Shown here in pieces: positions 31,335-39,540 of a DNA stretch of 64,000 bases. Origin of the DNA: Arthrobacter psychrochitiniphilus. GTDB taxonomy: Bacteria; Actinomycetota; Actinomycetes; Actinomycetales; Micrococcaceae. The position numbers and the translations under genes were made by a program. The notes under the pieces are model-generated. The model did not search any database, was not told the origin of the DNA, and was given only the letters and a program-made list of their open reading frames with translations. The number at the start of each line of letters is the position of its first letter. Position 1 is the stretch's first letter. The stretch lies in NCBI RefSeq assembly GCF_003185915.1, contig NZ_QHLZ01000008.1:62001-126000 (forward strand), given 5' to 3'.

Positions 31335-33257
31335 TTAGTGAGCGCGTGCCCCTGAGCGTCGATTCCTGCGCGTCAGCCCGAAGAAAGCGGCCCCACCGAG
31401 CATGAATAGCGCCGCGGTGCCGAGGAGCATGTTGCTGGAGCTACCTGTCATGGCCAGGCCCGTCCTGGCCGTTGGACTGTTGGCAGGCACCATGGGCGCT
31501 GCAGTTGTCGGTGCTGCAGTTGTCGGTGCTGCAGTTGTCGGTGCTCCAGTTGTGGGCGCTGCAGTTGTCGGTGCAGCCGTAGTCGGTGCTCCAGCTGTGG
31601 GCGCTGCAGTTGTTGGTGCCGCCGTCTCCGGCGCCGGGTCAACGAGGGATACCTCCGCGTTCACTGCTGCAGGGGCAGCCCCCAGGCTCCTAGCAAGTGG
31701 TTCAAACGCAGCATAGCTGGCCACCAATTTTGGTGAGCCCCACATTTGCTGCGCGAAGGAATCCTGCCAGGCAAGGAACGCCGTTTCAACTTGCTGTTCT
31801 GTCAGCGCGGCAGGGTTGTCCGACCAGATGGAGAGGTGGGCACCCATCAGCGGCTTGTCCGCAGGGAGGTCATAGTCTCCACCATTGCCGGCAACTCCCA
31901 TGAAACGCCGCGGATTCCAGCGCTCGTAAATACCTTCGGGGTTCTTATTGGGGCCTGTGCCCACGCCGTCGCCCGTCAGGATGAAGTACAGGTAGTCGCC
32001 ATTGGCGTTGACCATGTCATAGCCGGCATCGGAGATCTGGCCTGCGTTTGGTTTGGAGTTGTTCCAACGAATCCAGCCCTCAACCTCAGCTAACTTATCC
32101 AAGTCTAGGATTCCTTCACCGGGATAAACATCATCATTCCAGACCTTGGCGGTCTTGTTCTTAGTCTTGAGCAGGGCGATCAGATCATTCATGTACCACT
32201 CATAACCATCAAGAATAGTAGCGCCAGGACCCACCTTTTCGGCAGCGAAACTGAGCAGCTGTGGCGCGGAACTTGCCGTCACGGTGTCAGGGCCATTGCC
32301 CTGCCAGGGTGCGGGGAAGAATTCGTCGCCCCCTAGATGGAAGTACTTACCGGGGAAAAGATCAGCCATTTCGCCCACCAATTCCTTCATAAAAGCCCGG
32401 GCTTCAGGGATGGAGTAGTCAAGGTGGCTATTCAGGGTCTGGCCGTTCCTCAACGTCAGCCGCCACTCGGGGTGCACCTTCAAAACGTGATCCAAATGGG
32501 CTGGCGAGTCAATGTCCGGTACCACCTCGATGTGGTACCTGGCAGCCGTTGCCAGCAGGTCCCGCACATCGTCCTGGCTCCAATGTTCAGGGGAGACAAT
32601 CTCAGGGTGAGTTTTGGATTCAATCCGGAACCCCACGCCGTCGTTCATGTGGAACTGCAAGGTGTTCAGCTTGCGGTAGGACATGCTGCGCATGAGCTGC
32701 TCAGCCCACTCCGGTGAGTAATACTTGCGGGCCATGTCCACCATGACACCGCGCTGAACATAGGCCGGCCAGTCGGTGACGGTGCCCGAGTAATTATCCT
32801 CAGTTCGGAGCACCTGCAGCAGCGTCCTGCTCGCGTAAAAGGCCCCGGCGGCATCACTTGCGCGGATCTGGAGACCGTCATTGACGGTGATCTCATAGGC
32901 TTCCGCCGTGTTGTTGTGGACTTTCGCCAGGGTGAGGTGGATGTCATCCGCATCGACGGGCCCGCCCAGTACTGTCTGGGCAGGTGCACCCAGGTGTCCC
33001 TCAGAAGCCAACTCATGAGCCAGCGTGGTGGCTTCTTGGCCAAGCTCTGTGGCGAAGGCCGGGTCCACCACAATCCGTGTGCCAGGCAGCGGGCTCCACG
33101 CCGTGACGCCGGGTTCAAAGGTCTGCACATTGGGAACCAGCGCCGCCGGAGCGGGCAGGGTCTGCTCCGCAGCAAATGCCAGTCCCACCGGAATGCTCGA
33201 GCAGGCCAGGACAGATGCTGCGGCCATGATGGCCAGCTTTCGATTCAATGAGGGCAT
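31335..33257 (-). CDS. Wall-anchored GH20 beta-N-acetylhexosaminidase (640 residues)
   Basis: Secreted enzyme with a signal peptide (residues 1-29, cleaved after AFA), a GH20b N-terminal domain, and the catalytic barrel with YFHLGGDEFF near residues 306-315, where Asp-Glu are the substrate-assisted catalytic pair. It should remove terminal GlcNAc/GalNAc from chitooligosaccharides or glycans. Residues ~545-595 are Thr/Ala/Pro repeats that would span the wall, followed by LAMTG, a hydrophobic helix (MLLGTAALFMLGGAAFFGL) and an Arg-rich tail, i.e. a sortase signal of the LAxTG (class E) type. AGGAG precedes the ATG at 33257. Confidence 0.92.
   Translation of the reverse strand: MPSLNRKLAIMAAASVLACSSIPVGLAFAAEQTLPAPAALVPNVQTFEPGVTAWSPLPGTRIVVDPAFATELGQEATTLAHELASEGHLGAPAQTVLGGPVDADDIHLTLAKVHNNTAEAYEITVNDGLQIRASDAAGAFYASRTLLQVLRTEDNYSGTVTDWPAYVQRGVMVDMARKYYSPEWAEQLMRSMSYRKLNTLQFHMNDGVGFRIESKTHPEIVSPEHWSQDDVRDLLATAARYHIEVVPDIDSPAHLDHVLKVHPEWRLTLRNGQTLNSHLDYSIPEARAFMKELVGEMADLFPGKYFHLGGDEFFPAPWQGNGPDTVTASSAPQLLSFAAEKVGPGATILDGYEWYMNDLIALLKTKNKTAKVWNDDVYPGEGILDLDKLAEVEGWIRWNNSKPNAGQISDAGYDMVNANGDYLYFILTGDGVGTGPNKNPEGIYERWNPRRFMGVAGNGGDYDLPADKPLMGAHLSIWSDNPAALTEQQVETAFLAWQDSFAQQMWGSPKLVASYAAFEPLARSLGAAPAAVNAEVSLVDPAPETAAPTTAAPTAGAPTTAAPTTAAPTTGAPTTAAPTTAAPTTAAPMVPANSPTARTGLAMTGSSSNMLLGTAALFMLGGAAFFGLTRRNRRSGARAH
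31495..31630 (-). repeat. 15-bp tandem repeats coding TTAAP-like linker
   Basis: About nine units of GCAGTTGTCGGTGCT and close variants follow one another; three adjacent copies at 31501-31545 are nearly identical. Read on the minus strand they encode five-residue Thr/Ala/Pro units of the hexosaminidase wall-spanning linker. Such repeats vary in copy number by slippage. Confidence 0.85.
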
Positions 33258-33610
33258 GCGGGCAACTCCTGAAAGCCAACGACTAAAAATGTGGCACTAG
33301 ATGATCAGATATGAAACATTCATAGTAAAACTACGGTCTTGCGATCAGGAAGGTGCAATTGTGACGTGGGCAACTAGACCCTATTCCGGCGGTGCTGGTG
33401 AGTGCACGGTTCTTCCCGCGCCGCCCAGATCCCCAGGTGCTGATCAACACCGCGCTGCCCAGACTGCTGAGACAGGGCTGACACATTGGAGCCCGCTATT
33501 GCGTGGCTCTAGATCTTCGGCTCCGTTGTGGTTAGCGTGGGAGTGGTTGGAATGAATGCTGCTCCGGCCTCAAAGAGTCCACACGAGCATCAAAGAACAA
33601 GGGAGTTGCC
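33258..33610. other. Divergent intergenic region, no gene seen
   Basis: Holds the promoters of the hexosaminidase (minus) and of Dps (plus). An AT-rich stretch near 33300-33330 fits the former. The only clear element is the Dps ribosome-binding site AAGGGAG at 33599-33605. Confidence 0.5.
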
Positions 33611-34174
33611 ATGGTCACCAAGAGAACAGCCCATGCGGGATACACGGTTCCGGGCCTTACGTTGCAAGACGGCCATAAGATGGCCACCTTGCTTCAGCCC
33701 CGTCTCCACGCCCTGAACGATCTGCAGTTAACGCTCAAGCATGCGCATTGGAATGTGGTGGGCAGGGACTTCATCAGCGTCCACGAGATGCTTGACCCCC
33801 AGATTGATCTGGTGCGGGCCATGGTGGATCAGACGGCAGAACGGATTGCCACCTTGGGTGTCTCCCCCAACGGCCTGCCCGGCGCTCTCGTGTCCGCACG
33901 GTCCTGGGACGACTACTCGATTGGGAGGGCGCACACCTCAGCCCACCTTGCCGCACTGGATCTGGTGTACACCGGCTTCCTCAAGAGCCACCGCGAGACT
34001 CTGGCGAAGGTGGGCGCCCTGGATCCGATCACCGAGGATATGCTCATCCAGCAGTGCGCACAATTGGAGTTGTTCCAGTGGTTCATGCGCGCACACTTGG
34101 AGGACGACGACGGGGACCTCGCCAGTGCCGGGAGCAAGACCGAACGTTCGGCGGCGGCCAAGGCGCCAAAATAG
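33611..34174 (+). CDS. dps: Dps-family ferritin-like DNA-protection protein
   Basis: A 187-residue protein with the Dps signature HALNDLQLTLKHAHWNVVGRDFISVHEMLDPQIDLVRAMVDQTAERI, containing the ferroxidase ligands His, His and Asp/Glu used at the dimer interface. It stores iron using peroxide and binds DNA under stress. The C-terminal 20 residues are Lys/Ala/Ser-rich (GSKTERSAAAKAPK), suited to DNA contact. The stop TAG shares its last base with the GTG start of a dehydrogenase gene, so the two are coupled. Confidence 0.94.
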   Translation: MVTKRTAHAGYTVPGLTLQDGHKMATLLQPRLHALNDLQLTLKHAHWNVVGRDFISVHEMLDPQIDLVRAMVDQTAERIATLGVSPNGLPGALVSARSWDDYSIGRAHTSAHLAALDLVYTGFLKSHRETLAKVGALDPITEDMLIQQCAQLELFQWFMRAHLEDDDGDLASAGSKTERSAAAKAPK

Positions 34175-35034
34175 TGCCGATTCAACACACTGCCGCAGGT
34201 GCCCGTACCGATTATCCACGCACCGCCATTGTTACGGGCGCCGACTCTGGCATAGGCAAGGCCACGGCCATTGCCTTGGCCGGTGCGGGGCATGATGTTG
34301 GGTTTACTTGGCATGACGACGAGGCCGGAGCCGCCGATACCGCCAGGAGCATTGAAGCCCTGGGTCAGCGTTCTCATGCCGCGTGGTTGGACACGAGGAA
34401 CTTCGCAAGCTGTGCCCCCGTGATCACGGATCTGGCTACTGCGCTGGGCTCGTTGGGCGTGTTCGTGAACAATGTGGGCATTGGTTTGAACAAGTCCGTC
34501 ATAGACACTGAACTCCAGGAGTGGCAACGGATTCTGGACACCAACCTCAACGGCGCTTTCTTGTGTATGCAGGCAGCCGCGAAGATACTAGTCGCCGGCG
34601 AAAAAGGGGGCCGAATGGTGGTGGTCACAAGCATTCATGGCCATCAGCCACGGTTTGGCTTTGGTGCGTATTGCGCCTCTAAATACGGTCTGGACGGCTT
34701 GACCAAGACGCTCGCCTTGGAACTTTCCGGCCATGGCATCAACGTCAACGCCGTGGCACCGGGTGAGATTGCCACGCACTTGCCTGTGACTGAGAGCCGG
34801 CATCCGCATGAGATCCCGCGCCCGGGAATCCCTTTGGGCTATGGCGGTACAGCCGAGGAGGTGGCTGCCGTCATCACCTTCTTGGCCTCCCCCGCGGCAA
34901 GTTACGTCACGGGGGCCAGCTGGGAGGTAGACGGCGGCATGGCCGAAGTGGGCGCCCAAGCCAGCTCGCACTTGACCAACAACGATTGGCGGGAGGCCAC
35001 AAGAAGTGGCACCAGCCAAGCTTCCGAGGAATGA
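34174..35034 (+). CDS. Short-chain dehydrogenase/reductase
   Basis: A 286-residue SDR starting at GTG 34174, which overlaps the Dps stop by one base. It has the cofactor loop VTGADSGIGKATA, NNVG in place of NNAG, the Ser of VVTSIHGH and the catalytic YCASK, then the C-terminal NVNAVAPGEIAT and VTGASWEVDGGM. Substrate unknown; the acidic WHDDE after strand 2 region gives no clear NAD/NADP preference. Coupling to Dps suggests stress-linked expression. Confidence 0.92.
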   Translation: MPIQHTAAGARTDYPRTAIVTGADSGIGKATAIALAGAGHDVGFTWHDDEAGAADTARSIEALGQRSHAAWLDTRNFASCAPVITDLATALGSLGVFVNNVGIGLNKSVIDTELQEWQRILDTNLNGAFLCMQAAAKILVAGEKGGRMVVVTSIHGHQPRFGFGAYCASKYGLDGLTKTLALELSGHGINVNAVAPGEIATHLPVTESRHPHEIPRPGIPLGYGGTAEEVAAVITFLASPAASYVTGASWEVDGGMAEVGAQASSHLTNNDWREATRSGTSQASEE

Positions 35035-35080
35035 ATCAGAACAGTGTGAATCTAAACAGTGCGAACCGGAACAGGCTGAT

Positions 35081-37816
35081 TCAGGACATGCGCTTCTTGA
35101 CCTTGGCGGTTGCCGGAGCGCTCCATGGATCTTCGGGCCAGGGATGTTTGGGATAGCGCCCACGCATCTCGGCCCGGACCTGTGCGTAAGGACCACTCCA
35201 GAAAGAGGCTAAATCACCCGTCACGGCCAGCGGCCTGCGCGCGGGTGAGAGCAGATGGAACAGCACCCGCACCCTGCCGTTGACCAGATGGGGAGTCTCT
35301 GCCAGCCCAAAGCATTCCTGTAGCTTAACGGCCACCACGGGAGGGCCCTCCTCGGATACTGCGGGGTAGTCGATCCGGATCTGGGAACCGCTCGGCACGG
35401 CCAGCGATTCAGGGGCCAGCTCGGCCAGACGCGATGCCTCGGGCCACGGTAAGAGCCTGCGCAGCGGATCTGTCAGTGAAAGCGCGGACAACGCACGTCC
35501 CCCGGCAACAGCCTCAAGTTCCGGCCCGAGCCAGTCCGGCAGGCGGGCCAGTAGCGCCTTATCGCCAACGTCCGGCCACGGGGATCCCACCACACGGTGC
35601 AGCAGCGCCATGCGGCGGCGCAACATATCCGCGCTGCCCCGCCAGTTCAGCAAGCCTAGGCCCTCCTTGGCCAGCGCTGCCGCCACCGCCTCACGTCCTT
35701 GCGCGGCGGTCGCCTTCACGGGGGTAGAAGCGAGGATGATCGCCCCAAGCCGGCGCTCCCGCCGGGCCGAGACCCTACCGCTGTTAAACGTTGCCACCAC
35801 GGAGTCCTGGAGCAGATGTGCTGCCACGATTTCCACGAGCCCCTGATCCAGCGGCGCCGCAGAACGGATGATGGCGCCCGTGCCAGCAGCATCACGGCCC
35901 TGCGCACGGGCAACATCAGCCACAGCCAACCACTCGTGCCCCGTCAGTGCACTGCCCGCAGGCAGGCCGGCCCGGGTGCCGGAGGAAAGCAAATATTGCG
36001 CACCGGCGGCGTTGGGGACCAGCCGCGCCACCTTATCTGGAAAGGCCAGCCCGACGACGAACCCCACCACATCAGCCCGCCCCACCGGTGGAATTGAACC
36101 GGTGGAAAGAGGCCCAGCGGGCATGGAGCCAGGGAGGACTGGATCGGCGGGGATGGAACCAGCAGTACTTGTGCCTGCGGCCGTGTCCTTCTCCGGCTTG
36201 CGGGCGTCCTTGTGCACGAGTTGTTCGAGCCGGCGCACTTCCTGGTTCCAGCGGCGTGCAGCGGGGTCCCCTGATGAACGCAGGCCGGAGCGCATGGTGG
36301 AAAGTAGTGCCTGCAGATCGGCGCCGGGAGCCCTCCCGTCACCGGATACCAGAGCCACAATTTCGGCGGCCGCCGTGGCGCCTACCACGGAGGCTCCGTT
36401 GAGTAGCGCACGGGCCAGGCGGGGATCTGCGGGAATCTCCGCGAGTGTCTTGCCAAGCGCCGTGGCGTGCCCTGTGGTATCAAGGGCACCCAGGCCCGTC
36501 AGGGTGTCCACGGCCGTAGCCATGGACTGAGCGCTGGGGGCATCGGGCAGCCGCAGGCCCACTCCCCCGGGGGCACCCCAGCATGCCAACAGCAGGGCTG
36601 CGGCACTGAGATCGGCAACAGCAATCTCAGGCATGGGGTGGGCCGGTGCCGCGGCAAAAGTCTTTTGGTCGTAGCAGCGCACCACGGTGCCAGGGCCCAG
36701 CCGGGCTGCGCGGCCCGCACGCTGTTCGGCCGAGGCTCGTGAGGTGGAAACCGTAACGAGCCCCGTCATCCCCCGCACCGCGTCACGGCGGGGCTCGCGT
36801 GAGAGACCGGAATCAATCACCAGGCGCACCCCCGGTACCGTCAGCGAGGACTCCGCCAAGGAGGTGGAAACAATGATGCGCGGGGCTCCGCCAGGTTCCC
36901 GTGCCGAAACGGCACGGTCCTGCTCCCGGGCCGAGACCTGGCCGTGCAACTCCAGCACCTCGGTTCCGTGAGCGGATGAGCGCAGGCGGGAGGCTATGTG
37001 GAAGACTTCCCAGGCGCCGGGAGCGAACACGAGCGCGTCAATCTCGTGGTTCTCGGCGAGGGCGCGTGCATGGAAGGCGGCGGCAGTGTCAGCAACATGG
37101 TCAAGGAAAGCGCGGGTGATGCCGCGCTGGTCAAGACGGGGCTGGGCAGGAGGCGCCCATTTAACCTCGAGGGGGAACAGCGCCGAGGGGCAGTCAACCA
37201 CGGGAGCCGGGGACCCGGCGTCGTCCGGGCCCAAGAGCCGGGCAAAACGGGCCGCATCCAGCGTGGCTGACATGGCCACAAGGCTCAGATCGCCGCGTAG
37301 TTGCCGGACTTCGCCCAGCAGGCCCAGCAGGAGATCGGTGTCCAGACCGCGCTCGTGGACTTCGTCAAGGACCACAGTGCTGACGCCTTCCAGCCCCGGG
37401 TTGTGCAGCAGGCGGCGTAGCAGGATCCCAGGGGTGAGGAATTCAATGATGGTCTCGGCGCTCACCCGGCTTTCCCCACGCACCGTGTAGCCAACCTTGC
37501 TTCCGAGAGCGCTCCCATCCAGGCTCGCCAAGCGGCGGGCGGCGGAGCGGACGGCTACCCGGCGAGGCTGGGTCACCAGGATCCGCTGTGAAGAACTCGC
37601 AGCGAAAACGTTGGCTGCCAGGGGCGGCACCAGGGTGGTTTTACCCGTGCCCGGAGGTGCCTGAACCACGGCAGAAGCACCCCCGTCTGCGGCGGAGGCG
37701 AGGACGGTGGCCAGCTCGGGCAGTGATTGGGCAAAGACCAGCCCCTGCCCAATCGCAGTAAGGTTGAAGGGCCCCTGCGGGAGATGCCCCACAGCGGGCG
37801 TAGACAGGGAACTCAA
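35081..37816 (-). CDS. hrpB: ATP-dependent helicase HrpB
   Basis: A 911-residue DEAH-box protein. Visible motifs: I QAPPGTGKTT, Ia TQPRRVA, II DEVHERG, III SATLD, V VSTSLAESSLTVPGV and VI QRAGRAARLGPG, followed by the HrpB C-terminal domain (NWRGSADMLRRRMALLH). It is longer than typical HrpB (~820-850) because of a low-complexity insert around residues 520-570 with GS(I/M)PA(D/G)P repeats. The biological role of HrpB remains unclear. It starts in an ATGA overlap with the ABM gene upstream. Confidence 0.94.
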   Translation of the reverse strand: MSSLSTPAVGHLPQGPFNLTAIGQGLVFAQSLPELATVLASAADGGASAVVQAPPGTGKTTLVPPLAANVFAASSSQRILVTQPRRVAVRSAARRLASLDGSALGSKVGYTVRGESRVSAETIIEFLTPGILLRRLLHNPGLEGVSTVVLDEVHERGLDTDLLLGLLGEVRQLRGDLSLVAMSATLDAARFARLLGPDDAGSPAPVVDCPSALFPLEVKWAPPAQPRLDQRGITRAFLDHVADTAAAFHARALAENHEIDALVFAPGAWEVFHIASRLRSSAHGTEVLELHGQVSAREQDRAVSAREPGGAPRIIVSTSLAESSLTVPGVRLVIDSGLSREPRRDAVRGMTGLVTVSTSRASAEQRAGRAARLGPGTVVRCYDQKTFAAAPAHPMPEIAVADLSAAALLLACWGAPGGVGLRLPDAPSAQSMATAVDTLTGLGALDTTGHATALGKTLAEIPADPRLARALLNGASVVGATAAAEIVALVSGDGRAPGADLQALLSTMRSGLRSSGDPAARRWNQEVRRLEQLVHKDARKPEKDTAAGTSTAGSIPADPVLPGSMPAGPLSTGSIPPVGRADVVGFVVGLAFPDKVARLVPNAAGAQYLLSSGTRAGLPAGSALTGHEWLAVADVARAQGRDAAGTGAIIRSAAPLDQGLVEIVAAHLLQDSVVATFNSGRVSARRERRLGAIILASTPVKATAAQGREAVAAALAKEGLGLLNWRGSADMLRRRMALLHRVVGSPWPDVGDKALLARLPDWLGPELEAVAGGRALSALSLTDPLRRLLPWPEASRLAELAPESLAVPSGSQIRIDYPAVSEEGPPVVAVKLQECFGLAETPHLVNGRVRVLFHLLSPARRPLAVTGDLASFWSGPYAQVRAEMRGRYPKHPWPEDPWSAPATAKVKKRMS

Positions 37817-38136
37817 CTGATCTGAAGTTCGCCCATCTCGCCCCAGGAATCCCCCTCAACCTTGCGCGAAACAATCTTTGGGGTAGAGATTAGTGCCGGG
37901 CGCATGGTCTCTAGCCCTGCCTTGAAGTGGTCGCTGTTGACGTGGGCTCCGGCGGCGTCGTCGTCCAGGAACGCCTCAATCAGGATGAACTCATGGGGGT
38001 CAGCAACGCTGCGTGTCCAGTCAAACCAGAGATTGCCCGGTTCGGCGCGGGTTGCCTCTGTGAAGGGGGCCACACGCTCCATGAACGTGGCGGCGGACTC
38101 GGGCTTGACTTGAAATTTCACAACAATGAAGTACAT
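37813..38136 (-). CDS. Antibiotic biosynthesis monooxygenase-fold protein
   Basis: From the ATG at 38136, a 104-residue ferredoxin-like ABM domain: IVVKFQVKPESAATFMERVAPFTEATRAEPGNLWFDWTRS, EFILIEAFLDDDAAGAHVNSDHFK. Members are quinol monooxygenases, heme-degrading or LsrG-like isomerases; the residues do not decide. Its stop overlaps the hrpB start by 4 bp, so the two are co-expressed though unrelated in function. Confidence 0.88.
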   Translation of the reverse strand: MYFIVVKFQVKPESAATFMERVAPFTEATRAEPGNLWFDWTRSVADPHEFILIEAFLDDDAAGAHVNSDHFKAGLETMRPALISTPKIVSRKVEGDSWGEMGELQIS

Positions 38137-38223
38137 GTTGACAAGTCTAGGCCAGTGCCGGAGCCACACCCTGCCCCTTGCTGGCGTTGTAGCCCCGTTG
38201 CGAGCTAGCTGGCTACGTTCTGT

Positions 38224-38904
38224 TCACCAGCCGCGCTCTCGCCACTGCGGCAAGGAAGACCGTTCGGCACCCAGAGTGGTGCCATCCCTGTGTCCGGGAA
38301 GCACCTGTGCGGAGTCAGGATAGGGGGCGAAGAGGCGGTCCTTGACGTCGTCAAGCAATTGTGTGAAGCGCACCGGATCCGCTCCCGTATTCCCTACGCC
38401 GCCAGGGAACAAGGAATCACCGCTAAAGATGATGGGGGCACCGCCCTTCTCGGCCGTCAGGACAAAGGCTATAGAACCCGGTGTATGGCCGCGCAGATGA
38501 ACTGCTTCCAGGGTGATGCCGTCCACGGAAAGGATGTCACCATGGTGCAGGGGGCGATCGGTAGAAACCCCGCATTCTGCGGCGATTCCCTCAACATCTT
38601 CAAATCCAGCTGCCGTTGGCACCCCTGTTTGGGACACGAGCGCCCCCAGCGCCCGGACATGATCCCAGTGCTGGTGCGTGGTGGCGATCATGGCCAGGTG
38701 TGGCACTACCCCGCCCGGGGAATCGTGTGCAGCGTCCGCAATAAGACTATTGATGGCGGGGAGGTCATCCGCGGCGTCAATGAGAATTTGTGCACCCGTT
38801 GCCTTTGCCGTAATCAGGTAGACGTTGTTGGCCATCCCGGACACCACGGTGCGGCGCACTGTGTGGGACGGCAGATCGTAAAGAATAGAGGCAGCTTCAG
38901 TCAT
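38224..38904 (-). CDS. MBL-fold metallo-hydrolase
   Basis: From the ATG at 38904, 226 residues with the metallo-beta-lactamase metal motif TTHQHWDH (HxHxDH), then GHTPGS (third His) and FSGDSLFPGGVGNT, and final PGHRDGTT. The layout is that of glyoxalase II-like thioester or lactone hydrolases of the YcbL type. A longer frame runs over the divergent pseudogene start and was rejected. Confidence 0.92.
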   Translation of the reverse strand: MTEAASILYDLPSHTVRRTVVSGMANNVYLITAKATGAQILIDAADDLPAINSLIADAAHDSPGGVVPHLAMIATTHQHWDHVRALGALVSQTGVPTAAGFEDVEGIAAECGVSTDRPLHHGDILSVDGITLEAVHLRGHTPGSIAFVLTAEKGGAPIIFSGDSLFPGGVGNTGADPVRFTQLLDDVKDRLFAPYPDSAQVLPGHRDGTTLGAERSSLPQWRERGW

Positions 38905-38963
38905 GCGCACCAGCTTAGCCGGGCATCCGCGGTTGCGGTTGCACGCTGGGCCAACTCGACGCC

Positions 38964-39511
38964 ATGCACTCACTGGACCTAACCTGTGGTGGAGTCCTAC
39001 CTGGGGCGGAAACGCGGGCCTTGCCAATGCCAGTGCTGCAGCAGCCCTGGGCGTGCCATCAACTGTCTTTGTCCCGCTCACTGCTCCGGCAGTGAAGGTG
39101 GCCGCGCTGGGCAAGGTGGGTGCCGCCGTCGTACAGGAAGGCACAGAGTATGTGGACACCTACCAGCGGGCCATGGACTTTGTGGCCGCCAGCGGTGCAC
39201 TCTATTGCCACGCCTACGATCAGCCTGAGATTGCCGCTGGTGCCGGAACCATTGGTTTGGAACTTGAAGAACAGCTCGACGGCGTGGACACTGTCCTTGT
39301 TGCCGTGCGCACCGGCGTTAAAAGTGTTCTGGTCAGTAATGAGCAGATCGCTGCGGCACGCATTTTCCTGTGGGAAGACTACCGCATAGTGCTTGAAAAT
39401 GGTGCCGCCGCGGCCTACGCTGCCCTGCAAACCGGAGCCTATGTACCGCGCAGTGACGAACGTGTTGCTGTCATACTGTGCGGTGCAAACACCGATCCTG
39501 CAGGGCTGTAG
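38964..39511 (+). pseudogene. Serine/threonine dehydratase-type PLP enzyme, internally deleted
   Basis: The conserved part reads GGNAGLANASAAAALGVPSTVFVPLTAPAVKVAALGKVGA, YCHAYDQPEIAAGAGTIGLELEEQL and DTVLVAV: fold-type II dehydratase sequence. The PLP-lysine segment (SFKxRGA) that must precede GGNAGLA is missing. A likely former start at 38964 in another frame (MHSLDLTCGGVLPGAET) suggests ~60 codons were lost with a frameshift. After VLVAV the glycine-rich phosphate loop (GGGGLxGG) and ~60 residues are also missing, joining directly to VKSVLVSNEQI. Non-functional. Confidence 0.8.
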
Positions 39512-39540
39512 ACCGCGGCGCAGTGGAACGTGCGCGGCGG

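Noticed and set aside
31495..31630. CRISPR-like regular repeats
   Set aside because: The 15-bp units are adjacent without spacers and code for the linker of the hexosaminidase in frame.
32337..32717. Plus-strand frame opposite the GH20 gene
   Set aside because: Antisense shadow of a catalytic domain with clear GH20 motifs.
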